This document shows positions 8,442 to 17,896 of a DNA stretch of 39,566 nucleotides, piece after piece (the first letter of the stretch is position 1; every line of letters starts with the position of its first letter). Source of the DNA: Singulisphaera sp. (GTDB taxonomy: Bacteria > Planctomycetota > Planctomycetia > Isosphaerales > Isosphaeraceae). The notes beneath the pieces are model-generated. The model was not told the DNA's origin, searched no databases, and saw only the letters and a program-made list of their open reading frames with translations. The stretch covers positions 1-39,566 of the forward strand of contig DAIDJG010000360.1 of the NCBI GenBank assembly GCA_027451445.1, read 5' to 3'. The position numbers and the translations under genes were made by a program.

Positions 8442-9470
8442 CTCTCGGAGCGCGGTGTTCGCTGCCGTGCGGTGGTTCTCCAGGAGGAGCCGGCCCACGC
8501 CACTCCCGGGCGTGTGGCACTCACGGCGGTGGGGATTCCCGTAATGCCGCTTCCGCCAGCCGGTTCGATTGATCCAGCGCATGCCGTCGCGCGCCTCTTG
8601 GGACTGGTCGACGACGACCCACCCGCGGTGATCCTTCTGTGGAACGTGATCCCCGAATACCGTGTGCTCATCGGCGATGGGTTGCTCGATGTCCCGCTCT
8701 TTGACGTGAGCCCAGGCGCGCTGTCGTTCGATGCGCTGGACCGCTACTTCGCGCGGCCCCGTCCCGGTCTGCCGTACCGATCCGGTGTTGAGTACGGCGC
8801 TCGACTGCGCGGAGCGATCGTCAAGTACAGCGGTGAAGCCGAGCGCGCGCGATCGACGCTCGGCACGGCGGTTCACGTCATCCCCAACGGCGTCCCGATC
8901 GACCCGCTGCCTCGTCGTTCTTCGGGGCCCCGGCTCGTCATCGGCACGGCGGCACGCATCAATCCTCAAAAGCGATTGGATCTCCTGCTGGAGGCGTTCC
9001 GTCGTGTTCATGAGTCGCTTCCGCCTTACGTTCTGCGGATCGCGGGCGGAATCGAGCGGGGGTGCGATGAACACGCGGCGCTGTTACGTCAGCAAGCTGG
9101 GGGCTTGCCTGTGGAGTGGCTTGGGGGTCTGGACGACACGGCAGAATTCCTGCGCGATCTCGACGTGTTCGCTCTCGTCGCCGAGCCGGCGGGGTGCCCG
9201 AATGCTTCGCTCGAAGCCATGGCCGCGGGTCTGCCGGTCGTTGCCACCGACGTGGGCGGGATGGCCGAGCAGGTCGAGGACGGTGTGACCGGTTGTCTGG
9301 TGGGGCGTGAGGATGTTGATGGTCTGGCGCGGGCCACCCTACACCTGGCCCGCGACCCCAAACGCCGGGCCGCTCTGGGCGAGGCCGGCAAGGAGCGAGC
9401 TGCTCGGGAGTTCAGCATGGAACGCATGATCGAAAGGTACCACCGTGTGTGCCTGCAACCCTTTGAGTAA
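8436..9470 (+). CDS. Glycosyltransferase family 4-like protein, lacking its N-terminal segment
   Basis: This 344-residue frame from ATG 8436 is nearly a complete GT-B glycosyltransferase: acceptor domain from LSERGVRCRAVVLQEEP, then YSGEAERARSTLG, VIPNGVPID, the donor domain GTAARINPQKRLDLLLEAF, VEWLGGLDD, and the EX7E-type site EPAGCPNASLEAMAAGLPVVATDVGG. The first 25-40 residues normally holding the GGAE-type loop are missing and replaced by the tail of the preceding glycosyltransferase in another frame. It may be the second half of a former double-glycosyltransferase gene that suffered an internal deletion. It could still be translated, but activity is doubtful. The acceptor is unknown; polysaccharide or glycolipid synthesis would be usual. 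Confidence 0.65.
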   Translation: MGLSERGVRCRAVVLQEEPAHATPGRVALTAVGIPVMPLPPAGSIDPAHAVARLLGLVDDDPPAVILLWNVIPEYRVLIGDGLLDVPLFDVSPGALSFDALDRYFARPRPGLPYRSGVEYGARLRGAIVKYSGEAERARSTLGTAVHVIPNGVPIDPLPRRSSGPRLVIGTAARINPQKRLDLLLEAFRRVHESLPPYVLRIAGGIERGCDEHAALLRQQAGGLPVEWLGGLDDTAEFLRDLDVFALVAEPAGCPNASLEAMAAGLPVVATDVGGMAEQVEDGVTGCLVGREDVDGLARATLHLARDPKRRAALGEAGKERAAREFSMERMIERYHRVCLQPFE

Positions 9471-9670
9471 GGCGTCAGTGAACGGGAGTGTGAGGCGGAC
9501 GTGACCGTTTCAAGGCTGAGTTGGGATGAGGGTGATGTGGTCTTCAACGTTCCCGAAGCCGGCTCCGTACGTTAAGATCGGGACGAACAGGATGTCCGAA
9601 AAGGCACGTCCGATCATTGCAGGGTGGGCATTGCCCAGCCGATTTTCCAGGGAACGACAGAGATTATTTC

Positions 9671-10591
9671 ATGGCGGTGCGCCGTCAGACGCAGTCGTAT
9701 CTTCAAGGTCTGTTCGCCCAGCGGGGGATTGCGCCTCGTCGGCAGTTCGGGCAGAACTTCTTGATCGACCTGAATATCCACGACCTGATCATGAAGTCGG
9801 CGGAATTGACGCCGGACGATGTCGTGCTCGAGGTCGGGCCGGGGGCCGGTGCGCTGACGGCGCTGATGGCGACGCAAGCGGCAGCGGTCGTGGCGGTGGA
9901 CATCGACCCGGCGATGGTCGGGCTGGCGCGCGAGGCGACGGCGGGGATGCGGAACGTGCGTGTCCTCCAGGCCGATGCGCTGTCGGGGAAGCACACGCTC
10001 AATCCCGAGGTGCTTGACAACGTGCGCTCCGGACTGGCCGTCGCGCCTTCGCGGCGGTTCAAGCTCGTGGCGAACCTGCCGTACAACGTGGCCACGCCGA
10101 TCATCATCAACTTGCTGGTACATCCCGAGCTTTGTCCCGCGTTGCTCGTGGTGACCATCCAGGCGGAGCTGGCCGAGCGGCTACGGGCCGACCCGGGAAC
10201 GGAGGCGTACGGGGCGCTCTCGGTGCTGGCTCAGGCGCTTACCGATGTGTCGCTGGTGCGAATGTTGCCGCCAACGGTCTTCTGGCCGAGGCCACAGGTC
10301 GATTCGGCGGTCGTCCGGCTCTGTCCGAACCCGTCAAAACGCGCGGCGATTGGTAATCTGCCGTGGTTTCATGCAGTGGTACGACAGGTTTTTCTCCATC
10401 GTCGCAAGAACCTGAGACACGCCGTCCATTCCCTGGCGCGCGAGCGCTGGACGAAGCCGGAGGCCGACGCGCTGCTGGAGGATCTGGGGATCCCGGGCAA
10501 CGTCCGCGCTGAGGCGCTGAACGTGGAGGAGTTCCTGGCGCTGGCGCAGAGCGTCGGCGAGCGGTTTCAGTACGATTTGAAGTTCGCATAG
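9671..10591 (+). CDS. rsmA: 16S rRNA dimethyladenosine transferase RsmA/KsgA
   Basis: This enzyme dimethylates two adjacent adenines in helix 45 at the 3' end of 16S rRNA, using S-adenosylmethionine, during small-subunit maturation. The 306-residue protein carries the family signature in order: GQNFL near residue 31, the SAM loop EVGPGAGALT, the acidic VDIDPAM, LQADAL, and the catalytic NLPYNVATP. The C-terminal helical domain is intact. ATG 9671 is chosen over an upstream in-frame start at 9617 because the family begins just before the RRQFGQNFL segment. The phosphatase gene follows after 12 nt, so the two are probably co-transcribed, though a shared function is not obvious. Confidence 0.95.
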   Translation: MAVRRQTQSYLQGLFAQRGIAPRRQFGQNFLIDLNIHDLIMKSAELTPDDVVLEVGPGAGALTALMATQAAAVVAVDIDPAMVGLAREATAGMRNVRVLQADALSGKHTLNPEVLDNVRSGLAVAPSRRFKLVANLPYNVATPIIINLLVHPELCPALLVVTIQAELAERLRADPGTEAYGALSVLAQALTDVSLVRMLPPTVFWPRPQVDSAVVRLCPNPSKRAAIGNLPWFHAVVRQVFLHRRKNLRHAVHSLARERWTKPEADALLEDLGIPGNVRAEALNVEEFLALAQSVGERFQYDLKFA

Positions 10592-10603
10592 AAGGGACGC
10601 TGA

Positions 10604-12052
10604 ATGAGAGTGCGATTCCGCCGACGGGTGCTGGCGGTTCTGGTCGTCGTGGTGCTGGCGAGTTTAGGCATGGCGGCCGCCGGGCGGTTGCTGGGCTGGG
10701 GCGGGTCCAGGCGCCTCGTGGACGCGACGTTCGTCGTCAAACCCTACCTCCAACTGGGGAACGCCGGGCCTTCGACGCTCGAGCTGCTCTGGCAGGGGCA
10801 CGATCGCGAGGAGTCCTGGACGGTTGAGGTGCAGGGCACGCCGACTGGCGAGTGGGCGAAGACGGATGAAGTTCAAAGCCGGCGTGTCGCGCTGGAGGGC
10901 TCGCTGCCGAGGCGGTTTTACCGAGCGACGCTGAGTAAGCTGGAACCGGGATCCGACTGCGCGTACCGGGTTCGGCTTGGCGAGCGGGTTGTGTTCGAAG
11001 CCCGAGCGCGGGCGCCTCGGCCATCGGGCGCGTCACACCGGTTCGTTGCCTTCGGCGACGGAGGGGCCGGGACGGCGGAGCAGCGGGCGGTGGCCTACCA
11101 AATCGGTCGCGAGCAGCCCGACCTTGTGGTGATCACAGGGGATATCGCTTATATGAATGGGCGGCTCGACAACTACGATGAGCAATTCTTCCCGGTCTAC
11201 AACAGCGACGAAAATGCGCCGGGGATGGGTGCGCCGCTGATGCGCTCCGTTCCCTTCTTCGCGGCGGTCGGCAACCACGACATGGTCTACAACAACCTCG
11301 ACAAAATGCCGGACGGGTTGGCGTATTTCCTCGTGTGGTTCCAGCCGTTGAATGGTCCGGCGCTCGATCCCAATTCACCACGAGGGCCGACGCTGACCGG
11401 GTCCGAGTCGCACGTGCGGGCGTTTCGAGAGGCCGCCGGGCCAGCCTATCCGCGCATGGCCAACTTCTCGTTCGACTACGGAGATGTGCACTGGATTGTT
11501 CTCGACGCGAACACGTATGCCGACTTCAATGCCCCGGTATTACGAGAATGGCTGGCCCGCGACCTTGCCGCCGCACAAGGCGCAGCCTGGCGGTTTGTTG
11601 CGTTTCATCACCCGCCGTTCAGCTCCTCGAAGGCCCACGAAGACGATCAGCGCACGAGGCTACTGTCCCCACTGTTCGAGCAAGGGGGCGTGAACATCGT
11701 CTTCACGGGTCACGTCCATAACTATCAGCGCACGTACCCCCTGCGCTTCATCGCCGACAAGGATCCGGAACGGGGGACGGCCGTTGTTGGCCGCTGGGAG
11801 CTCGACCGAGTTTACGATGGTATCAGTCATACGCGGCCCAACGGGGTGATCTATGTCGTTACGGGCGCTGGGGGCGCGAAACTATACGACACGCACCTGA
11901 ACGACGAAGTCAGACCGCGGATCGACTTCACGGCCCGGTTCATTTCCAACGTGCATTCGCTGACGGTAGTGGATGTCGAGCCCAGTCGTGTGACGGTGCG
12001 ACAGGTTTCGGACAAGGGGAAGGCACTGGATCGGTTCGTTTTGACGAAATGA
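10604..12052 (+). CDS. Purple-acid-phosphatase-like metallophosphoesterase, membrane anchored or exported
   Basis: This 482-residue protein starts with a basic N-terminus and one hydrophobic segment (about 9-27), then a fibronectin-III-like domain (about 43-145) as in purple acid phosphatases, then the calcineurin-like fold. Metal-binding motifs are present in order: GDGG with Asp152, GDIAY with Asp180 and Tyr183, GNHD (223-226), HH at 335-336, and GHVH (369-372) followed by NYQR. The tyrosine after GDIA is the ligand that gives purple acid phosphatases their colour. It likely cleaves phosphomonoesters outside the cytoplasm. The start is supported by an AAGGGA ribosome site. Confidence 0.88.
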   Translation: MRVRFRRRVLAVLVVVVLASLGMAAAGRLLGWGGSRRLVDATFVVKPYLQLGNAGPSTLELLWQGHDREESWTVEVQGTPTGEWAKTDEVQSRRVALEGSLPRRFYRATLSKLEPGSDCAYRVRLGERVVFEARARAPRPSGASHRFVAFGDGGAGTAEQRAVAYQIGREQPDLVVITGDIAYMNGRLDNYDEQFFPVYNSDENAPGMGAPLMRSVPFFAAVGNHDMVYNNLDKMPDGLAYFLVWFQPLNGPALDPNSPRGPTLTGSESHVRAFREAAGPAYPRMANFSFDYGDVHWIVLDANTYADFNAPVLREWLARDLAAAQGAAWRFVAFHHPPFSSSKAHEDDQRTRLLSPLFEQGGVNIVFTGHVHNYQRTYPLRFIADKDPERGTAVVGRWELDRVYDGISHTRPNGVIYVVTGAGGAKLYDTHLNDEVRPRIDFTARFISNVHSLTVVDVEPSRVTVRQVSDKGKALDRFVLTK

Positions 12053-12108
12053 TGCTACAATAGCGGCGCGCATCCAGAGGAGATGAAAACGCGGAGGGGA
12101 CGATTCTC

Positions 12109-12657
12109 ATGGCGGCTGTGACTCCAGCGTCGAACACTATTGCGGACGACGTCCTCTACGAGGTAGTCGACGGGCAGATCGTGGAGAAACCGCCGATGGG
12201 TGCGTTTAACACGTGGCTCGCTGCCCTCTTGCAGAACGCGATGGGGCCGTTCGCGTCCGAGAATCAGCTCGGCTGCGTGGTGTCGGAAATGCTTTTCGTG
12301 CTTGGCGGAGCGCGCAAACTGAAGCGCCGGCCGGACGTCGCATTCGTCTCTAGCGCGCGTTGGCCGATTGAACAACCGATCCCCGACGATGAAGCGTGGG
12401 ACGTCGTTCCCGATCTCGCGGTCGAGATTATCAGTCGCTCCAACAGCGCGATCGATGTGAACGTCAAGATCCATGAGTACTTTCGGGCCGGAGTTCAGGG
12501 AGTGTGGGTCATCTATCCCAAAACGCAAGAAGTTTACGTCTACACGTCAGTGGACTCGATCAAGGTTCTGTCCCGCGAGGCTGAACTGGTCGGAGAGCCA
12601 CTCCTTCCCGGTTTTCGTCTCCCGCTCAAAAGCCTGTTTCGGACCAAAGCCGATTGA
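12109..12657 (+). CDS. Uma2-family (DUF820) restriction-endonuclease-fold protein
   Basis: This 182-residue protein has the Uma2 pattern: YEVVDGQIVEKPPMG near the start, a PDVAFVS strand (the acidic residue of the PD-(D/E)XK core), VPDLAVEIISRSN with the second acidic residue, then KIHEYFRAGVQGVWVIYPKTQEVYVY. Members are abundant in cyanobacteria and planctomycetes, often in many copies; their biological role is uncertain, although the fold is that of metal-dependent nucleases. GGAGGGG lies 8 nt before the ATG. It lies between unrelated genes. Confidence 0.9.
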   Translation: MAAVTPASNTIADDVLYEVVDGQIVEKPPMGAFNTWLAALLQNAMGPFASENQLGCVVSEMLFVLGGARKLKRRPDVAFVSSARWPIEQPIPDDEAWDVVPDLAVEIISRSNSAIDVNVKIHEYFRAGVQGVWVIYPKTQEVYVYTSVDSIKVLSREAELVGEPLLPGFRLPLKSLFRTKAD

Positions 12658-12747
12658 CCCGTTCCCGCCCCTTGACATCCCCCCATCGGCCCTGCCACGC
12701 TGGCTGATCGGCCGATTCCCACCGAAGGCGACGATAGGACTTCCCGC

Positions 12748-13803
<1,056 letters not shown>

Positions 13804-13850
13804 CCTACCGCCCTGATCCTCCTGCCCAGCACTCTCTGAGACCGCCCCGC

Positions 13851-14762
13851 ATGCCGACGCACCCCACGCCCGCCGAGAGCCCGCTTGACCCCACAGCCCT
13901 TGCCCGCTTCGGCCGGCTCGAGTTGATTGCCCGCCTCGTGGTCGAAGGGGTCATGTCTGGCCTGCACAGGAGCCCGTTCAAGGGATTCTCGGTCGAGTTC
14001 GCCGAGCACCGGCAGTACGGACCGGGCGACGAGATCCGGCATATCGACTGGCGGGCGTTTGGTAAAACCGACCGCTACTTCGTGAAGGAGTACGAAGAGG
14101 AGACCAACCTCAAGGCATATCTCGTCGTCGATTCGTCGGGGAGTATGGGGTACGCTGGCCGGACGCATTCGAAGTTCGAGCACGCACGCCGGCTGGCGGC
14201 GTCGCTCGCTTACTTGATGATCAGCCAGCGCGATGCCGTCGGGCTGATCACGTTTGACGACGACGTGCGTGCGATGATCCCTCCGCGCACCGCCGCAGGG
14301 CACTTCTCGGTCCTCTGCAAGGCGCTCGAAGACACCAAGACCGGCGGTGAGACGCCCCTGTCAAAGATCCTGCACGCACTCGCGGAACGGATTCGACGGC
14401 GAGGGCTCGTGGTGATCCTGTCCGACGGGTTCGACCAGGTGGACGCCCTGACCGCATCACTGCGGCATTTGCGACACCGCCGGCACGAGGTCCTGTTCCT
14501 GCACACGATTGCCCCCGAGGAGGAAGAGTTCCCATTCCGCCGCGCTGCACGGTTTCGCAACCTCGAGCGGCTCGATCACCAGCTCCGCATCGATCCCCTG
14601 GCCCTCCGCGCCGCGTACCTGGAGCGGTTCGAGACCTTTTGCCGGACCGTAAAGGAGCAGGTGCAAGCGATGGGGGCCGACTACCATCGTGCCTCGACGG
14701 CCGAGCCGATTGAGACGACGCTGCTCAATTATTTGTCGACACGTGCCGGGCGAGGAGGCTGA
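13851..14762 (+). CDS. DUF58 domain protein
   Basis: This 303-residue protein carries the DUF58 signature YGPGDEIRHIDWRAFGKTDRYFVKEYEEET at about residues 54-83, followed by a VWA-like domain with an MIDAS-type DSSGSMGY motif near residue 96-103 and LVVILSDGF. Such proteins are partners of MoxR ATPases and usually sit between MoxR and the membrane VWA proteins, as here. The gap to moxR is 47 nt and to the next gene 2 nt, so the three genes form an operon. Its biochemical role is unknown; assembly or surveillance of envelope complexes is a common proposal. Confidence 0.9.
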   Translation: MPTHPTPAESPLDPTALARFGRLELIARLVVEGVMSGLHRSPFKGFSVEFAEHRQYGPGDEIRHIDWRAFGKTDRYFVKEYEEETNLKAYLVVDSSGSMGYAGRTHSKFEHARRLAASLAYLMISQRDAVGLITFDDDVRAMIPPRTAAGHFSVLCKALEDTKTGGETPLSKILHALAERIRRRGLVVILSDGFDQVDALTASLRHLRHRRHEVLFLHTIAPEEEEFPFRRAARFRNLERLDHQLRIDPLALRAAYLERFETFCRTVKEQVQAMGADYHRASTAEPIETTLLNYLSTRAGRGG

Positions 14763-14764
14763 CG

Positions 14765-16996
14765 TTGCACTGGGGCGTGCTCAACACTGCGATGCTTGCC
14801 GGACTGCTCACCGCGGCCGTGCCAATCATCATCCACTTCCTGAACCGGCGGCGCGATCAGGTGGTGGATTGGGGGGCGATGCAGTTTCTCGAGCTCGGTC
14901 GGCGCTCTCGGCAGAAGATCCGGCTGACCGAGCTACTCTTGATGCTCGCGCGCATGGCGGTGCTCGCGGTCGTCGCGCTGGCCCTGGCGCGACCCTTCTG
15001 GACTCGAGCCGCCGCGGGCAAGACGAGTGGTGGTCCGAGCGCCGAATCGCCGGTCGCCGGTGGAGGGTGGGGAAACAATGCCCCACCGAAAGACGTTGTG
15101 CTTATCATCGACGGATCGGCAAGTATGGACCGCAAGCTCGGCGGGACGACCCCGCGAGCCCTTGCGTTACGGTGGGCCCGTCGGTTATTGGCGGGCCTGC
15201 GACCGGGCGATTCGATGGCCATCCTGGTCGCGGGCGACAGCGTCCGGGGAGTCGTCGAACCGCCGAGCTTCGACAAAAAGCGGCTCGATGCCGCACTCGC
15301 CGGGTTGGCCGGACAGAGGGGGCGAGGGTCGAGCGACCTGCCGACCGCATTGTCCGAGGCGTTTCGGATCCTCGAACGCACCCAGAACCCCGGGCGCGAC
15401 GTGATCGTGCTCAGTGACGGTCAGCGCAATGCCTGGCGACCCGGCGAGACGGGGCGCTGGGGGCTCTTGCGCGACCTCAGGCGACGATTGCCCGTACCGC
15501 CCAGGCTGTGGGCCATCGCGTTTGGGAGCGGGCTGGCCCCCGATGCACCCAATGGCTCGGTAGGTCCGCTGACCGTCTCGCGTGCTCTGGTCACGCCAGG
15601 CTTGCCACTGACGGTTTCGGCGACCCTCACAAATGCCGGGCCGGGAACCCTGTCGAGGACGGCTGAATTACTCGTTGACGACCAGCCCGTCCCTGGCACG
15701 GCCCAGGTTGTTGGGCCGGTTCCCGAAGGGGGACACGCTCCGCTCGTCTTCCGCACGGCCTTGCCGAGTCCAGGCGCCCATCTGGTGGCGATCAAGCTCG
15801 TCGGCGGTGACGACGCGCTGCCCGCCGATGACGAGTCGGCCGTGCCTGTCGCCGTTGCCGACGCTTTGCCGGTCCTTTTGGTCGATGGCGAGCCGGGCCT
15901 GGAGCCTCTCTCGAGCGAGACGGACTTCCTCCGCGCGGCCCTCGCGCCAACGGGCGACGACACCCCGCAGGCGAAGACGACGACCGTTAGCCTCGAGCAG
16001 TTCACGGCCGATTCGCTCAAGGATGAAAAAGTACTCGTCCTGGCGAACGTCGAGAAACTGGATGCCGAACGAGTCGCGGCGGTCGGCCGGTTCCTGGACG
16101 CGGGAGGTGGCCTCCTGGTCGCGCCTGGGGACCGTGTGAATGCCGATCTGTTCAATAACCTGGGCATATTGCCCGCACGGCTCGGCGAGTGGAGGGGGGA
16201 CTTCGCCGCCCGACAGGCGGTGGCGCATCCAGCTCCCCGATCCTTCGTCGGCTCGTTGATGACCCCGTTTGGCGAAGGCGAAGCCCCTCCTTTGGGCGAG
16301 GCTGATATCTTCGCCTACCGGCTGCTAGCCCCTGGACCGGACACCGCGGTGCTGGCACGGTTCGACACCGGCGACCCCTGGCTGGTCGAAGGGACGCGGG
16401 GGCGCGGCCGCGTCCTCCTTCTGTCCGCTCCGGTTGATGCTGAAGGAGGGACGCTGCCGGTCAATCCTGACTTCGTCCCCTTGGTGCACGAGTGGGTCTT
16501 CCATCTCGCTTCAGGAGCGGCGGCACCCCGCTCCGCCAGGGCTGGTGAGCCGCTCGTGCTCGACCTGCCGGTGACAGTCCCCGAGACGGTGAAGGACATG
16601 CCGGCTACCCGTCCCGATGGGGCGTCGGTGCGTGCGGTGGTTGTCCACGAGTCGGGAGTCGTTCGTGCCCGGATTGATGACACGAGCGAGTCCGGCATCT
16701 ACCGCCTCGCGCTTCCTGATCCACCGGGCGGATTTGTCTACGGCCTGGTCGAAAGCGACGGCCGCGAGTCAGACCCCTCGGCGCTCGAAACGGCCGAGAC
16801 CGCCAAGCTCGCCGAAGGATGGCCCTTCGTCTTCGAGACCGACCCGGACCGGCTCTCGTCACGCCTCGCCCAGAACGAGCGCGGAGGCCGGCATGAGGTC
16901 TGGCGCTTTCTGATCCTCGCCGCGCTCGTTGGTCTTTGCACGGAGATCTGGCTGACCCGGAGGCTCGTCCGCGGACAGGGGCTCGCCGGAGCTTGA
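14765..16996 (+). CDS. BatA-like membrane protein with von Willebrand A domain
   Basis: This 743-residue protein has a BatA N-terminal region with a helix at about 8-25 followed by HFLNRRR and a second membrane helix at about 58-80. A VWA domain follows, with the MIDAS motif DGSASMD starting at Asp116. The middle contains beta-rich and glutamine-amidotransferase-like segments (residues 370-560), and a last membrane helix lies at about 715-735. It should be displayed at the membrane and act with the DUF58 and MoxR proteins. The start is a TTG at 14765, 2 nt after the DUF58 stop, which implies translational coupling. The gene ends 3 nt before the convergent Rpn gene, leaving no room for a separate terminator. 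Confidence 0.9.
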   Translation: MHWGVLNTAMLAGLLTAAVPIIIHFLNRRRDQVVDWGAMQFLELGRRSRQKIRLTELLLMLARMAVLAVVALALARPFWTRAAAGKTSGGPSAESPVAGGGWGNNAPPKDVVLIIDGSASMDRKLGGTTPRALALRWARRLLAGLRPGDSMAILVAGDSVRGVVEPPSFDKKRLDAALAGLAGQRGRGSSDLPTALSEAFRILERTQNPGRDVIVLSDGQRNAWRPGETGRWGLLRDLRRRLPVPPRLWAIAFGSGLAPDAPNGSVGPLTVSRALVTPGLPLTVSATLTNAGPGTLSRTAELLVDDQPVPGTAQVVGPVPEGGHAPLVFRTALPSPGAHLVAIKLVGGDDALPADDESAVPVAVADALPVLLVDGEPGLEPLSSETDFLRAALAPTGDDTPQAKTTTVSLEQFTADSLKDEKVLVLANVEKLDAERVAAVGRFLDAGGGLLVAPGDRVNADLFNNLGILPARLGEWRGDFAARQAVAHPAPRSFVGSLMTPFGEGEAPPLGEADIFAYRLLAPGPDTAVLARFDTGDPWLVEGTRGRGRVLLLSAPVDAEGGTLPVNPDFVPLVHEWVFHLASGAAAPRSARAGEPLVLDLPVTVPETVKDMPATRPDGASVRAVVVHESGVVRARIDDTSESGIYRLALPDPPGGFVYGLVESDGRESDPSALETAETAKLAEGWPFVFETDPDRLSSRLAQNERGGRHEVWRFLILAALVGLCTEIWLTRRLVRGQGLAGA

Positions 16997-16999
16997 GCG

Positions 17000-17893
17000 T
17001 TAGGACTCGGCGAGAAAGTCGTCCCAGCCTCGAAGGCTCAAATCCAGCGATCGATCGATGATCGCATGTAACCGATCGATGTCCTGAATCGCCTCCACGG
17101 CGTCCACTGTGGCTGCATTGGGTTCACCAAAGCGCTTGGTCCCTAGCCGAAGCACCGATTGCCGTGCGTCGAGAATTCGACCCTGTTCTCGGCCCTCCTG
17201 CCGGCCCTCCTGCCGGCCCTCTCTGAGGATTTTCTGGTATGTCACTGATTCCTGCATGTTGTGAACTCCTCCCAGCAGTTGGTCCACCAACTCCTCAGTA
17301 TAACACAGGCCCATCAGCAAATACGTCGCCGTCCAGAGCTTCGCAGCTTGAAATGAAGGCTCCCGGTTGATCCGCTCGGCCATCCTGCGGACAACATAGA
17401 GCAGATCCTCTTCGGTCACATCCTTCAAGGGTGCGAGCGGAACGAGGCCAATCCCGCCGGTTAGGTAGGGTTCAACGTCCTCGCGCCAGAGGCGCACGAC
17501 GCGATAATTATAGAGATTTGTGAGCCGTCCATCTGGTAGCAGACGCTCGTAGGCACCGGTAAACGCCGGCGAGTTGGCTGCCTTACGCAGGAGCACGAGC
17601 ACCGTAAGCACCGGTTTCCCATGGCGGTAGTCGAGCGCGGTCTGCCGAAACCAGAGCGATCGGATCAAGTCGGACTCATGGCCAGACTGGAACTCAATGT
17701 GGACCAGAAACGGCTCGTCACCACCAATACTCAGCACCTTATCAGCGGCGGTCGTGAGCGTCGTGATGTCGGAGTCGATGACCTCCACCGCCCCATGAGG
17801 CTCGATCCCCAGCCGCTCGAGCCAGCCGATGGGGTCATCCCACACCAGCTCCTTCGTCGAGACGTCGAACCGGTTGAACTCCATGGGACGCAC
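17000..17893 (-). CDS. Rpn/YhgA-like PD-(D/E)XK nuclease family protein
   Basis: This 297-residue protein resembles the Rpn family of recombination-promoting nucleases/putative transposases. The nuclease core includes Asp51 (ADKVL) and an E-x-Q motif at Glu67-Gln69 in LVHIEFQSGHE. The first half matches the family; the C-terminal half contains the repeat GRQEGRQEGREQGR, a charged and probably helical linker that is common in these proteins. It is 3 nt downstream of the alpha/beta hydrolase gene. An alternative start is Met at 17884. Members are often multicopy and may promote recombination or act in phage-related processes, but this protein's substrate is unknown. Confidence 0.82.
   Translation of the reverse strand: MRPMEFNRFDVSTKELVWDDPIGWLERLGIEPHGAVEVIDSDITTLTTAADKVLSIGGDEPFLVHIEFQSGHESDLIRSLWFRQTALDYRHGKPVLTVLVLLRKAANSPAFTGAYERLLPDGRLTNLYNYRVVRLWREDVEPYLTGGIGLVPLAPLKDVTEEDLLYVVRRMAERINREPSFQAAKLWTATYLLMGLCYTEELVDQLLGGVHNMQESVTYQKILREGRQEGRQEGREQGRILDARQSVLRLGTKRFGEPNAATVDAVEAIQDIDRLHAIIDRSLDLSLRGWDDFLAES
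17191..17219 (-). repeat. 12-nt in-frame tandem repeat in the Rpn gene
   Basis: GGCCCTCCTGCC occurs at 17191-17202 and 17203-17214, with a partial third unit. It encodes repeated Gly-Arg-Gln-Glu. Because the unit is a multiple of three, slippage would change linker length without breaking the frame. Confidence 0.8.
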
Positions 17894-17896
17894 CTT

